64,000 nucleotides of DNA from Kineosporiaceae bacterium. GTDB taxonomy: Bacteria; Actinomycetota; Actinomycetes; Actinomycetales; Kineosporiaceae. The stretch spans positions 90,105-154,104 of the forward strand of contig JADJPO010000007.1 in assembly GCA_016713225.1 (NCBI GenBank). Direction: 5' to 3'. The position numbers and the translations under genes were made by a program. Of the stretch, positions 8,511 through 17,429 are shown one piece after another; positions within the stretch are counted from its first letter, which is position 1; every line of letters begins with the position of its first letter. The notes beneath the pieces were generated by a model that worked only from the letters and a program-made list of their open reading frames with translations, was not told where the DNA came from and did not search any database.

Positions 8511-8882
8511 TCAGCTCACCGAATCCGGCGTGAACGGCGTCAGGCAGAACGGATGGCCGGCCGGATCGAGCAGCACCCGCCAGCGCGTGTCCCGCTGCTC
8601 GGGCAGGGTCGCCCCCAGCGCGACCGCCCGCTCGGCCGCCGCATCGAGATCGTCCGCGGAGAGGTCCAGGTGCACGATCGACGTCCCGGGCCACTCCGGA
8701 GGGCGGTAACCCTCGATCCGTTGAGCCACCAGCACCGCTCCGGGCACTTCCACCCCGACGCTCGAGTCCTTCGCCCACAACCGGCGGCCACCGAGCAGCC
8801 CCAGGTAGAAGTCGGCGAGCCGTTGCGGGTCGGGACAGTCCAACGAGATGGCCACCAGCCTTGCCGGGCGGATCTCGGTCAC
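8511..8882 (-). CDS. VOC-family (glyoxalase/bleomycin-resistance-like) protein
   Basis: The 123-residue protein has the paired beta-alpha-beta-beta-beta layout of the vicinal oxygen chelate fold. Features are LVAISLDCPDPQRLADFY at the start, IVHLDLSADDLDAAAERAVA at the second half and a closing LLDPAGHPFCL strand. The HLDL His and the closing segment are typical of the glyoxalase-like subfamily in actinobacteria. Substrate unknown; members include dioxygenases, lyases and non-enzymatic drug-binding proteins. Confidence 0.85.
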   Translation of the reverse strand: MTEIRPARLVAISLDCPDPQRLADFYLGLLGGRRLWAKDSSVGVEVPGAVLVAQRIEGYRPPEWPGTSIVHLDLSADDLDAAAERAVALGATLPEQRDTRWRVLLDPAGHPFCLTPFTPDSVS

Positions 8883-9071
8883 AGCGAAACCCTAGGGCCA
8901 AGCATGACCACGTGCGGCCGTGGAACGCGGGGATCGTCGCCGGAGTATGGCCATGCCGCAGCCGCGCCCTGGCGAGTGGCAGGTCTGATGCCAGGTCGAC
9001 ATCCGGCTCGGCGTGGGGGTGGAGGGCGATCGTGATGATGCCTGCGAACTCTGGTCCATCGGGGTGACACG

Positions 9072-9827
9072 GTGGCCGAGAGCGGTGATGATGCGCAGAT
9101 GTCGATCTACTCCGGCTCGGGTGATTTCGAAGGCGCGACCCTGGTCAAGGTGAGCTTCAAGGGAGCGACCCTGCGGTCCTGCGACGTCAGCGGTGTGACG
9201 ATGCGCGGCGTCGACGTGAACGGACTAGACATCGACAGCCACGATCTGAGCTTCGGCAGCCTGTTCGTCAACGGGGTCGACGTGGTGCCTCTGGTGGAGG
9301 CCGAGCTCGACCGTCGGTTCCCGGGGCGCGCGCTGCGGAACGCGGACACACCCGAAGGCCTGCGGGAGGCGTGGGTCGCCGTCCTGACGGCATGGCAGAC
9401 CACGGTGGCGACGACCCCGGCGGACCTGGTGGACGCGCACGTCGAGGACGAGTGGTCGTTGGCCCAGACGCTGCGTCACCTGGTCCTGGCGACCGACGCC
9501 TGGCTGCGCGGTGGGATCCTGCGGGTACGGCAACCGTTCCACGAGATCGGCCAGCTCTTCACCGGTGCCGCCGAGATGGGCTTCGACACGTCGATCTTCC
9601 GCGTCGAACCACCGCCCTACGAGGAGATCCTCGAGGTGCGTGCCGAACGACAGCAGCTGGTGACCGACTTCCTGGACACGGCCACCCCGGAACTGCTCGC
9701 GGAAGAACGCGAAGACCCGTGGGGCTTCGAGTGGCGCCCCACCGTCGGTGACTGCATCCGCGTCATCCTCGACGAGGAATGGGCGCACCTGCGCTACATC
9801 CGACGAGATCTCGATCGTCTGCGGTGA
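9072..9827 (+). CDS. Pentapeptide-like N-terminus plus DinB-family domain
   Basis: The protein has about 251 residues from the GTG at 9072; an ATG ten codons in is also possible. Residues 15-65 are short beta-helix-like repeats resembling pentapeptide repeats (FEGATL, FKGATL, CDVSGVTM). Residues 75-245 form a DinB-like four-helix bundle with candidate metal-binding histidines in LAQTLRHLVLATD and EEWAHLRYIRRD. DinB-like proteins include mycothiol- or bacillithiol-dependent transferases, but no thiol substrate can be inferred here. It is followed immediately by gene remnants. Confidence 0.7.
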   Translation: MAESGDDAQMSIYSGSGDFEGATLVKVSFKGATLRSCDVSGVTMRGVDVNGLDIDSHDLSFGSLFVNGVDVVPLVEAELDRRFPGRALRNADTPEGLREAWVAVLTAWQTTVATTPADLVDAHVEDEWSLAQTLRHLVLATDAWLRGGILRVRQPFHEIGQLFTGAAEMGFDTSIFRVEPPPYEEILEVRAERQQLVTDFLDTATPELLAEEREDPWGFEWRPTVGDCIRVILDEEWAHLRYIRRDLDRLR

Positions 9828-9883
9828 GCCGGGACCGAGTGATTCAGCTCATCGTACGGTGTCGAGGAGCTTCTCGATGGACG

Positions 9884-10099
9884 ACGTCCAGCTGGGAGCG
9901 GCTCCCCGAGAAGGACATCCGGCTCGGAGCGGTGCCCTGGTTCGGTGAATCACCCAGAGTCTTCCGATTGGGCTTCGGGTATCTGCCACTTCCCGACTTC
10001 CGGACCGCGCTCGATGAGTTGGCGGACACCCTGCGCGACAATGCCGAACGGGTCGCGCCGCTGCGCGCCCGACGAGACAAGTCGCCGGAGGTGTCGTGA
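9884..10099 (+). pseudogene. Remnant of a PLP-dependent aminotransferase C-terminus
   Basis: About 70 codons read WERLPEKDIRLGAVPWFG, VFRLGFGYLPLPDF and an ALDELADTLRD helix. This resembles the last domain of class I/V or MocR-type aminotransferases. There is no catalytic lysine region and no convincing start codon, so it looks like the surviving 3' end of a deleted gene. Its stop TGA overlaps the GTG start of the next gene by four bases, a junction left over from the ancestral arrangement or created by the deletion. Confidence 0.45.
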
Positions 10100-10774
10100 A
10101 GCTTCTCCTCACGTCCGCAGGTGTGAAGAACGCCAGCATCCACGCTGCCCTGGTCGGCCTCCTGGGCAAGCCGATCGCCGAGGCGACCGCGCTGTGCATC
10201 CCCACAGCGCAGTACGGGCACCCCATGGTCGGCCCTGGTGTCGGGCCCTGGAAGTTCATCAGTGGCACGTCCGAGTTGACCATGGTCGACCTGGGCTGGA
10301 AGTCCGTCGGCGTGCTCGAGCTCACCGCCCTGCCGAGCATCGAGGAGCAGTACTGGGTTCCCCTGGTCCGGGAGACTGGTAGCCGGCGGTGATGCCCTCT
10401 ACCTGGGCCACTGGATGCGGCAGTCCGGGCTGGCCGACCTGATTCCGTCACTGCGCGAGACGGTCTGGGTGGGGCTCAGCGCCGGGAGCATGGTGATGAC
10501 TCCGCGGATCGGGGAGGACTTCGTCCAGTGGCGGCCGCCATCCGGTGACGACAGCACCTTGGGCGTCGTCGACTTCTCGATCTGTCCGCACCTGGCCCCG
10601 GACGGGATGCCGGGCAACTCGATGGCCGAGGCAGAACAGTGGGCGGCCGGTATCTCCGGTCCGGCGTACGCGATCGACGACGAGACGGCCATCGCGGTGG
10701 TCGACGGCACGGTCGAGGTCGTGACGGAAGGTCAGTGGAGATTCTTCGGTACCGATGCCTCGGCGCCGGGGTGA
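10096..10774 (+). pseudogene. S51 peptidase E-like (class I glutamine amidotransferase-like) gene, interrupted
   Basis: The first part (10096-10392) begins MKLLLTSAGVKN, the typical peptidase E start. The second part resumes in another frame at AGGDALYLGHWM and carries the nucleophile motif GLSAGSMVM, then PHLAPDGMPGN and a final strand. Between LVRE and AGGD a few residues are missing, so there is a small deletion or indel near 10378. If intact, the product would be a cytosolic Asp-dipeptidase-like serine hydrolase of about 225 residues. It may be a real pseudogene, because residues as well as frame are lost at the junction. Confidence 0.65.
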
Positions 10775-10962
10775 GGCTCCCGTCAGGACATCGGATGGTG
10801 CGTTCGCGGGCCCGCCACCACCCGACACGGTGGGGGTTGCCCGGGCGAACGCGTGGACGATGACCGACGATGGAGGACGGACCGTGTCATCAGTCTGCCG
10901 TCGACTGGGCAGCGAGCAGGTCAACACTTCACGACCGACGACACGTAGGCGATTGCGGCGCC

Positions 10963-12826
10963 CTATCGGACGACGGGCGGCCTGACAGTGATCGTCGTGG
11001 TGGTCGTTGCCGCGGGCCCACCCAGCCAGGACTTCATCCGCCAGGTGATCGTGCAGGTGTAGTCACCCCCACGGGTGGCAACGGTCGAGGTGAACTGCGT
11101 GGGCGAGATCCTGGTGATCGTGCCAGGAGTACATCGTGCGTTCGACGCCTTGTTCGACGCGGCGGTCGGCGCCAGGCCGAAGCCTGTTGACTCCGTGAGC
11201 GTGACCGCCACCTCGTTGTCTCCCGTGACGTCAGCGCTCGTCGGGTCGGCCACCAGGTGCAGCGTAGGGGCGGTCACCGTGACGTCGAACCTGATGGGCT
11301 GTCCGGGCTCGATGTTCGGCGACTCCAGTGCGGCCACCTCGATCGGGCAGGTCACCGGGAGCAGGGGATGCGCCGGCAGCGCCGGCGTTGACCCCTGCGG
11401 ACAGCGTGAGGACGGTGTTCTCTATCTGGCAGCGGAACCCTTGGCTGGGCGTGTAGTCGGGGTCGAGCCGGTAGCCGACCGGGATGTCGGGCTCGACCGA
11501 GGCCGTCAGCTGGTGGGCGAACTCACGCGAGTACATGACCGACACGTCCCCCGCAGAGATCTTCGGCCTCGCCTTGGCGATCGCGATGTCAAGCCTCGCG
11601 CTCGCCTGCTGGCCGTTGGTGGACGCCGCGGTCGCCGTCACGCGGCAAGCGCCCGCCCCGTCGAGGCTCACCTGGCCGTCCTCGACCCGGCACGGCCCGG
11701 TCGCGTCGTAGGTGATCTGAGCCTGCTGGTTGGCGGTCGCCCTCACCCGAAACGGCGGGTCTCCCCAGGTCTTGGCCAGGGTGGACTGGGCGAACCGGAC
11801 GGTCAGCTCCGAACCTCCGGACAGCCCCGATGCCGAAGCCGTCGACGTTGTCGCCTCACCGCCCGACCCACCTTCGTCCGTGTCGTTCCCGAACACCAGC
11901 TGGCTCACCGTCACGATCAGCGCCACGGCGCCGATCGCGGCGAACGCCTGCACGGCGCGGCGCCACCAGCCGGGTGAGCCGCTGCGGCCCGTCCCCGGTC
12001 GCGATGCTCCGACACGATGGGTCGATGGGTCGGCTTCCGGGGCATCACCAGACCCGTTGGCGTCGCCGTCATCGTGGATCCGGCCCGCGTAGTACCCCAG
12101 GGCGGCAGCGGCGGCGACCCGCACGGCATTGCGTCGAAGCCCGCTGATCTGCGCTGCAAGCCGGGGCGTGATGCCCTGCTCGCCGGTCAACACGATCACC
12201 TCGGGCCATCGCTCGGCCGCTTCGGCCAAGGCGACGGCGGCGAACCCGCGGGTCGCCACCCGCACCACGTCCCGGCCCTCCGAGCCGAGTTCGCCGGTGA
12301 TCAGCAGCCCGGCCAACTTCCGCACGTGCACCTCGGCCACGTCGTGATCGTCGTAGACGACGACCACGTCACCGTCACGGCGCACCGCCTTGTAGAACAG
12401 GTCGCCGAGCAGCTCCAGGTAGCCGAGCTCGGAGTCGGCGGGGTTGAGCTCGATGAAGTTCAGCGAGGGCAGCGTCCCCAGCTCAGGCGGCAGACGCGTC
12501 GGCAGGCGCGCGCCGTCCACCATGGTCGGTACCAGCTCGCACCCCAGCTCCATCGCCCGGCGCAGCTCCCACCGCACCATGTCGTTGGGCGCGAGGATCC
12601 GTCCCCCGTCCGGGCCGCCGCCCCAGCGGTCACCGACCAGCACGAGCACGGCGTCGCTGGAGCGCAGCCGGCGAGCCAGGACGGCGCGCCACGGCCAGCC
12701 GGCCAAGATGTCCATCCGGTCGAGGAAGACGTTGTCCAGTCGGAGGTCGTCCTTCAGCCGAGTCGCCAGGCGAGCGGCAACCACTGGCGTGTCCTCACGC
12801 CGGTACGAGATGAACACACGGGCCAT
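10963..12826 (-). CDS. TIR-domain transmembrane protein with Ig-like extracytoplasmic repeats (one frameshift)
   Basis: The ATG at 12826 gives MARVFISYRRED, a canonical TIR start. The TIR domain covers residues 1-150, with the putative NADase Glu87 in NDMVRWELRRAM. Residues 150-290 form a linker domain. A transmembrane helix lies near 300 (AIGAVALIVTVSQLVFG), followed by beta-rich repeats (TWGDPPFRVRATA and similar) outside the membrane. The frame breaks at a CCC run near 11370; the second half resumes at PVTCPIEVAAL and ends at 10963. It looks like a surface sensor with a cytosolic TIR effector. It sits just outside the integrated element. Enzymatic activity is inferred from Glu87 only. Confidence 0.7.
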
Positions 12827-12978
12827 GGCGCTCCCCGGCTGGCTCGGTCCGGACCTCCCCTGACAGGAGTCCCGATGCCGTGCGTCAGATACAGCGAGAC
12901 CGCTCGAGCGCCACCGGACGACGCCGCTCCCCAACGAGACTCGGGCAGGCCTTCGCAGGGATCCAGGACGGATCAATG

Positions 12979-13013
12979 AGAAGCCCTTCCCGGATCTCCC
13001 GGAAAGGGCTTCT
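12979..13013. terminator. Hairpin downstream of the tRNA-Ala remnant
   Basis: Arms of 15 bases (12979-12993 and 12999-13013, AGAAGCCCTT.CCGG) pair with one mismatch around a five-base loop. It lies about 29 bases beyond the tRNA 3' end on the minus strand, the place for a tRNA terminator. There is no strong T-run, so termination would be weakly intrinsic. Confidence 0.6.
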
Positions 13014-13041
13014 GACCTGGTAGTTCAGGTCCTGCATTGGG

Positions 13042-13083
13042 TGGAGCTGAGGGGACTCGAACCCCTGACCCCCTCGATGCGAA
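13042..13083 (-). tRNA. 3' half of tRNA-Ala(CGC): left attachment site of the integrated element
   Basis: Read on the minus strand, this fragment holds the anticodon loop TTCGCAT, the 3' anticodon stem CGAGG, the variable loop, a perfect T-arm (AGGGG-TTCGAGT-CCCCT) and the acceptor strand AGCTCCA. It stops at the anticodon loop: the next five bases do not pair with CGAGG and no D-arm or 5' acceptor follows. This is the classic footprint of a tyrosine integrase that recombines at the anticodon loop. The intact tRNA is expected at the other end of the element, right of this window. No CCA is encoded. Confidence 0.85.
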
Positions 13084-13268
13084 ACGCGCAGATCGAGCCA
13101 GCAGCGGGGTACCCTCAAAGTCAAACACGCAGGTCAAAGCCGGTTTGTGGTCTCTGGTGGAGCCTCGTGGAGTGCCGTGTCGGGACCGTTCACGGGACGG
13201 ATCCGGGACGGGTGATCATGGCGGGTAGGGCGTGCCGAGGCGGCTCCGCATCGAGGAGGCGCTCCGTC

Positions 13269-14729
13269 ATGGGCGGACGACGACGCAAGCCAGGCAAGGT
13301 CAAGACCCGGCGGGACTACGCCGGCCGGATCGCGTACACCGCGCTGTACCTGCCAGGACCGGACGAGGACTACCTGTCCGCCGGCACGTACGACACCTAC
13401 GAGGCGGCCGAGGCTGCCTGGATCGAGCAGGCCGAGGCGCTGCGCCGCGGCGTGCACGTCGACCCCCGCAAGCCGCGGACCCAGTTCCGGGACTTCGCGC
13501 TGTTGTGGTTGGAGCTGTTCGTGGCCGACCGGGCCAACACCGCCCGCGGCTACGAGGACGCCCTGCGGGTGCACCTGCTGCCCACGTTCGGGCACTTGCG
13601 CCTGCAGGAGATCACCCCGGAGACGGTGGCTCGGTGGATCGCCGACCTCGGCCGGCGCGGCTACCAGCCCAGCAGCATCCGCACCCTGAAGGGGCAGCTG
13701 TCGGGGATCCTCACCACCGCGGTGACCTGGCGCTACCTCGCCGTCCACCCCTGCGTCGGGGTCAGGGCGCCGCGGGAGAAGCCGCCCCGGATCCGGGCCT
13801 TCGAACGCGGGGACGTCGACCGGCTGCTGGCGGGCTTGCCGGGGCCGGTGTCGACGATGCTGGTCTGGCTCACCGTGCACACCGGCCTACGGTGGGGTGA
13901 GGTCAGCGAACTGCGCGGCCGGGACGTCGTGCTGATCGACCCCGACCACTACGGGGACGAGGTGCCGGAGGACGTCGAGCTGGTCTACCTGTCCGTGTGT
14001 CGGTCGGTCAGCGATGTCGGCGCCAAGCACGCCGACGGCGGCCGGTTCGTCGTCGAGGACACCACCAAGGGTGGCCGCGACCGCCGCGTCGGACTCGACC
14101 CGCTCACCTCCACCAAACTACTGGACTTCATCGACGAGCACGCCATCGGACCGGACGATCTGCTGTTCCCGCTGTCCCGCCTCCAACCTGAACTCGACCC
14201 ACTACCCCACACCGATGCCGTTGCACTGGAACCGGTTCCGGTCGACCTCGGTCGGACGGCGCCGGACAGGCTCGGGCGGACCTACGCCCACGCCACCATG
14301 TCCGGCTACGGGCCCGGACGATGCCGCTGTCCCTGGTGCCGCCGAGCAGTCGCCGAGTACCGGGCCAAGCGACGAGCCGAAGGCCTCGACCTCAAGAAAC
14401 GCCGGCCAAACCGCAAGGGCCGCAATGTGACCGACCACTGCCCTCGGGACTACTTCCGCCGCAAGGCCTGGGCACCAGCCGTCGCCTCGGCCGGGATCGT
14501 CGGACGAGCGACATTTCACGACTTGAGGCATACACACGCCACGTGGCTCGCCAGGGACGGAGTCAGCATCGAGATCCTGCGGGAGCGGCTCGGTCACCAG
14601 TCGCTGATCACCACGCAGCGGTATATCAGCGCCAGCAGCACCGTCGACACCACCGCCGCCCTGGCCATGGCCCGCCTGATGTCCGCGCCAGCACACCGGT
14701 CTCGGCGACGGCTCACAGTCGCGATGTAG
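13269..14729 (+). CDS. int: Tyrosine-recombinase integrase with zinc-ribbon-like insertion
   Basis: The ATG at 13269 follows a strong GAGGAGG site; longer frames upstream run through the att site and are unlikely. The 486-residue protein has an AP2-like arm-binding region (1-60), a core-binding SAM-like domain (70-160) and a catalytic domain. The visible active-site residues are Arg in TGLRWGE (near 206), HDLRH (near 417), LGHQS and Tyr in TTQRYIS (near 451). Between the first Arg and HxxR there is an insertion with CRCPWCRRAVAEYR and a second Cys further on. This resembles a small zinc ribbon also seen in other actinobacterial integrases. It should catalyse integration and excision at tRNA-Ala. 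Confidence 0.93.
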   Translation: MGGRRRKPGKVKTRRDYAGRIAYTALYLPGPDEDYLSAGTYDTYEAAEAAWIEQAEALRRGVHVDPRKPRTQFRDFALLWLELFVADRANTARGYEDALRVHLLPTFGHLRLQEITPETVARWIADLGRRGYQPSSIRTLKGQLSGILTTAVTWRYLAVHPCVGVRAPREKPPRIRAFERGDVDRLLAGLPGPVSTMLVWLTVHTGLRWGEVSELRGRDVVLIDPDHYGDEVPEDVELVYLSVCRSVSDVGAKHADGGRFVVEDTTKGGRDRRVGLDPLTSTKLLDFIDEHAIGPDDLLFPLSRLQPELDPLPHTDAVALEPVPVDLGRTAPDRLGRTYAHATMSGYGPGRCRCPWCRRAVAEYRAKRRAEGLDLKKRRPNRKGRNVTDHCPRDYFRRKAWAPAVASAGIVGRATFHDLRHTHATWLARDGVSIEILRERLGHQSLITTQRYISASSTVDTTAALAMARLMSAPAHRSRRRLTVAM

Positions 14730-14763
14730 CCGGGTACTCGACCGCGCGTGGCACGATGCGATC

Positions 14764-14922
14764 GTGCGCGCGTACGTGGGGGTAACCGACGGGGACTGGT
14801 ATCGGGGAGTTCTACGCCCGCGAAGCGTCCGGCGCGCAATTACGTTGCCCAAGCGTCGGGTGAACCAGCCTGCTCGGGAGTTCTTGGAGTGGCACGCTGA
14901 CACCTTGTTCAAGGCGAGCTGA
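14764..14922 (+). pseudogene. Internally deleted HNH-endonuclease remnant
   Basis: The 52-codon frame joins the start of a common actinobacterial HNH-type restriction endonuclease (VRAYVGVTDGDWYR) directly to that family's end (LPKRRVNQPAREFLEWHADT). The middle, including the HNH nuclease, is gone. The reading frame is kept, so it may be translated but cannot be an active nuclease. It marks an earlier defence gene lost from this position. Confidence 0.6.
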
Positions 14923-14935
14923 GGGGCGGACCGCC

Positions 14936-15265
14936 ATGACTCGACCGGATGGGGCGCTCGTCATGAGGCATGTGCTATTGCAGCAGCTGCATGACTACCG
15001 GGCGTGCGTGCGGGAGGCGGCTCGTGACAATCCATTCCTCGACCTCAACGAGGGCGAACGGATCATCGAGGTCATGATCGGAATCCTGGCAAGGTGGCAC
15101 GAGTTAACCGTCGATCAGCAGGAAGCGGTCCGGTCAACGGTGGCCTACGTCGTCACCACGGACGACGAGGAGCACGACCTGCGCTCGCCCATCGGTTTCG
15201 TCGACGATGCCGAGCGCGTCGATGAACTCCTGGCGGCCTTGGGGCAGACGCGCCCGGAGCGCTAG
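14936..15265 (+). CDS. Small acidic protein, YkvA/DUF1232-like tail
   Basis: The 109-residue protein is mostly helical. Its C-terminal part (DLRSPIGFVDDAERVDELLAAL) resembles the end of YkvA/DUF1232 proteins, where a proline-rich turn is followed by GFxDDA. The usual membrane helix of that family is not evident, so the assignment is tentative. It converges with the UvrD-type helicase gene, their stop codons overlapping at 15262-15265. Its position beside a helicase suggests an accessory role; this is inference. Confidence 0.5.
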   Translation: MTRPDGALVMRHVLLQQLHDYRACVREAARDNPFLDLNEGERIIEVMIGILARWHELTVDQQEAVRSTVAYVVTTDDEEHDLRSPIGFVDDAERVDELLAALGQTRPER

Positions 15266-17426
15266 ACCTCGCGACCCGCCGCCAGCCCAGCCAGGAACCG
15301 AGACGGGCGCCCGGACCAGGTCACCACGAGATCATCACGCGCCCGGCTACATGCCACGTAGAGCAGGAGGCGTTCGCGCAGCAGAACGTCATCTCGCTCG
15401 TCGGCATCAGCGGTATCCACCGCTGCCCGTTCTGGAACCGTGTCGTCGTCCGCGTGCAACAAGAGGACGTGCCGGAACTCAGCGCCCTTGGCGCTGTGCA
15501 TGGTCAGCACATGGACGGGTCGCCGATCGCCCCGCTGTCCGGCCCCACCGACGGACGCCGGGACTCCGGCTGCGTTCAACGACCGGGCGGCGAACTCGGC
15601 GTCTCGCTTGCGCCGGGTGAGCACCGCGATGGTGCCTGGTTGTGGGGAGCCGTCGGATTCCAGCCATCGGCGCACGACGTCCACGCCAGCTTCGAGCTCT
15701 GCCTCACGATCTGGATACCCACGCAGTTTGGGCTCCTGACCGCTCAGAGCGCTTCGATACCCGCTGGTGCTCTCGCTCTCGCCGTCCAGATCCTCGATCG
15801 GGACGTCCTGCAGCACCGCGAGCGAGGCAGCCAGGATCTGTCGCGTGGTGCGGTAGTTCAGGGGTGAGCCGCCGCGACCGGCCACGGGTCTCGATACCGA
15901 GATGTGACAGCACGACCTTCTGCCCGTAGAGGCGCTGATGGCCGTCCTCGCACAGGAAGATGTCGTTGGGGCCGGGTTCCACCGCCGCGCGGAGCAGTCG
16001 CCAGTGCGCCGGGTGGAGGTCTTGGCCCTCATCCAACACAACGTGGTCGTAGCGACACTCGGGTAGCGCCCCAGGATCAGCCATCACCTCGGCCGCATCG
16101 GCGGCGATCTGCGCGTAGGTCGTCCTGCCGCTCTGGCGGCGCAGCGAGGAGAACTCCTGGATCATCTGCCACACCTGACGCCGCTGGGCGCGATCGAGGC
16201 GCAGCCCGCGTCCGCGGCGCGGGACGGCGAGGTAGGTCTCCTCGGAGCCAACCCCGTGGGCGAGGACGACGTAGCGGTACTCATCCTTGAGGAACGCCGC
16301 TGTGATCCGGGGGTTGCGGACGTCAGTGACTACGGGCAGGGCCTCTTCCCACAGGGCGAGCTCCTCGCGGTCACCCAAGATGGAGGTCGGCCGTCGCCCC
16401 GCACGGCTGAGCACCTTGTGGGCGAACTGGTCGACGCCCAGGACGTCCACCCGTTGCATGTGCTCACCGGACAGCAGGCTGGCCAGATCGGTCTCCAAGC
16501 GCGCCGACATCGGCCGGTTGAACGTGCACAACAGGACCCGGGCTGCTGGGCTTGTCCGCATCAGGTAGGCCGTCCTGTGCAGGGCCACAACGGTCTTGCC
16601 GGTACCGGCGCCTCCGCTCACCCGGAACGGGCCTCGGTAGATCGGCCGTTCTGCTACTGCCCGCTGGGTCGGATGCAGGAACACCCGCCAGGCGGCGAAA
16701 TCGCCGGTGATGACCCTGGCAAGATCCTCGTCATCCGTGACCACACCGAAGGACATCCGCGAGCTTGGCCGGTGCAGGGCCTGCACGAGTGTTTCCGTCG
16801 TCCTGATGCTCGACCGGTGACACTGTGGCGATGACGTAGAGGCCTCTGACTTCCTCCAAGCTGCGCCCTGATGTCAGGTCGAGGAGCACGTTCTCCTGCC
16901 AGGTCGGCAAGCCGTCCGTCAGGCGAAGCAGGTCGTCCTCGTCGGTAATCGTGATGGCCCTCGTGGCGACGGTCTCGCTGATACCCAACCCGGTCAGCTC
17001 GGCGACGGTGAACGGCAGCAGCTGGGGCCGTCCCACCCTTCCCGGTCGCAAAGGTGGCATGACAGCTTCGGTGGCCGACCCCGGGGTCGGGGTCGCGGTG
17101 GAGAGCTCCAAGGCGCCGCTGGCCGGGTTGACATCCAGCCGCGCCCCAGAGGCGAACGTGTAGGCGTCGTCGTGGGGCAGCACGTTCAGCAAGACCAGGT
17201 GTGCGCTGGCGCCCTGACCGAACTGGGCCAGGACGGCGCGGAAGTTCAGATCAACCCTGGCAGTACGCACCCGCCGGTCTGCGGCACCCTTGGGCAGCTT
17301 GAGATCCAGTCCTCCTCCGTCGGGGTCGCGCTGCAGCTTCTGGACCGTGTCCAGCACCTTGGCCTTGATCGCCGTGTCCAGCCGGCCGAGGCTCTTGGTG
17401 AACTCGTCATGGAACACCACATGCAT
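15262..17426 (-). CDS. RelE/ParE-like domain fused to a UvrD/Rep-type SF1 helicase (two frameshifts)
   Basis: The gene begins three bases after the stop of the 2131-residue helicase gene. Residues 1-95 look like a RelE/ParE toxin fold (HVVFHDEFTKSLGRLD, then DLNFRAVLAQFG). A linker with helical hairpins follows, then a UvrD-type helicase with Walker A SGGAGTGKT (near 273), DEGQDLHPAHW (near 465), and in the last third the motifs NYRTTRQI, HSAKGAEF and YVACSRARDDLVV. The frame changes near 16800 and at a GGGG run (15861-15864); removing one G there rejoins LTLNYRTT perfectly. Repaired length is about 720 residues. The nuclease activity of RelE toxins needs residues I cannot verify, so the N-terminal domain may only bind ribosome or DNA. 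Confidence 0.75.
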
Positions 17427-17429
17427 GGC

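Noticed and set aside
13041..13268. Upstream extension of the integrase reading frame
   Set aside because: It runs through the tRNA-derived att site and lacks a ribosome site; the ATG at 13269 has a strong one.
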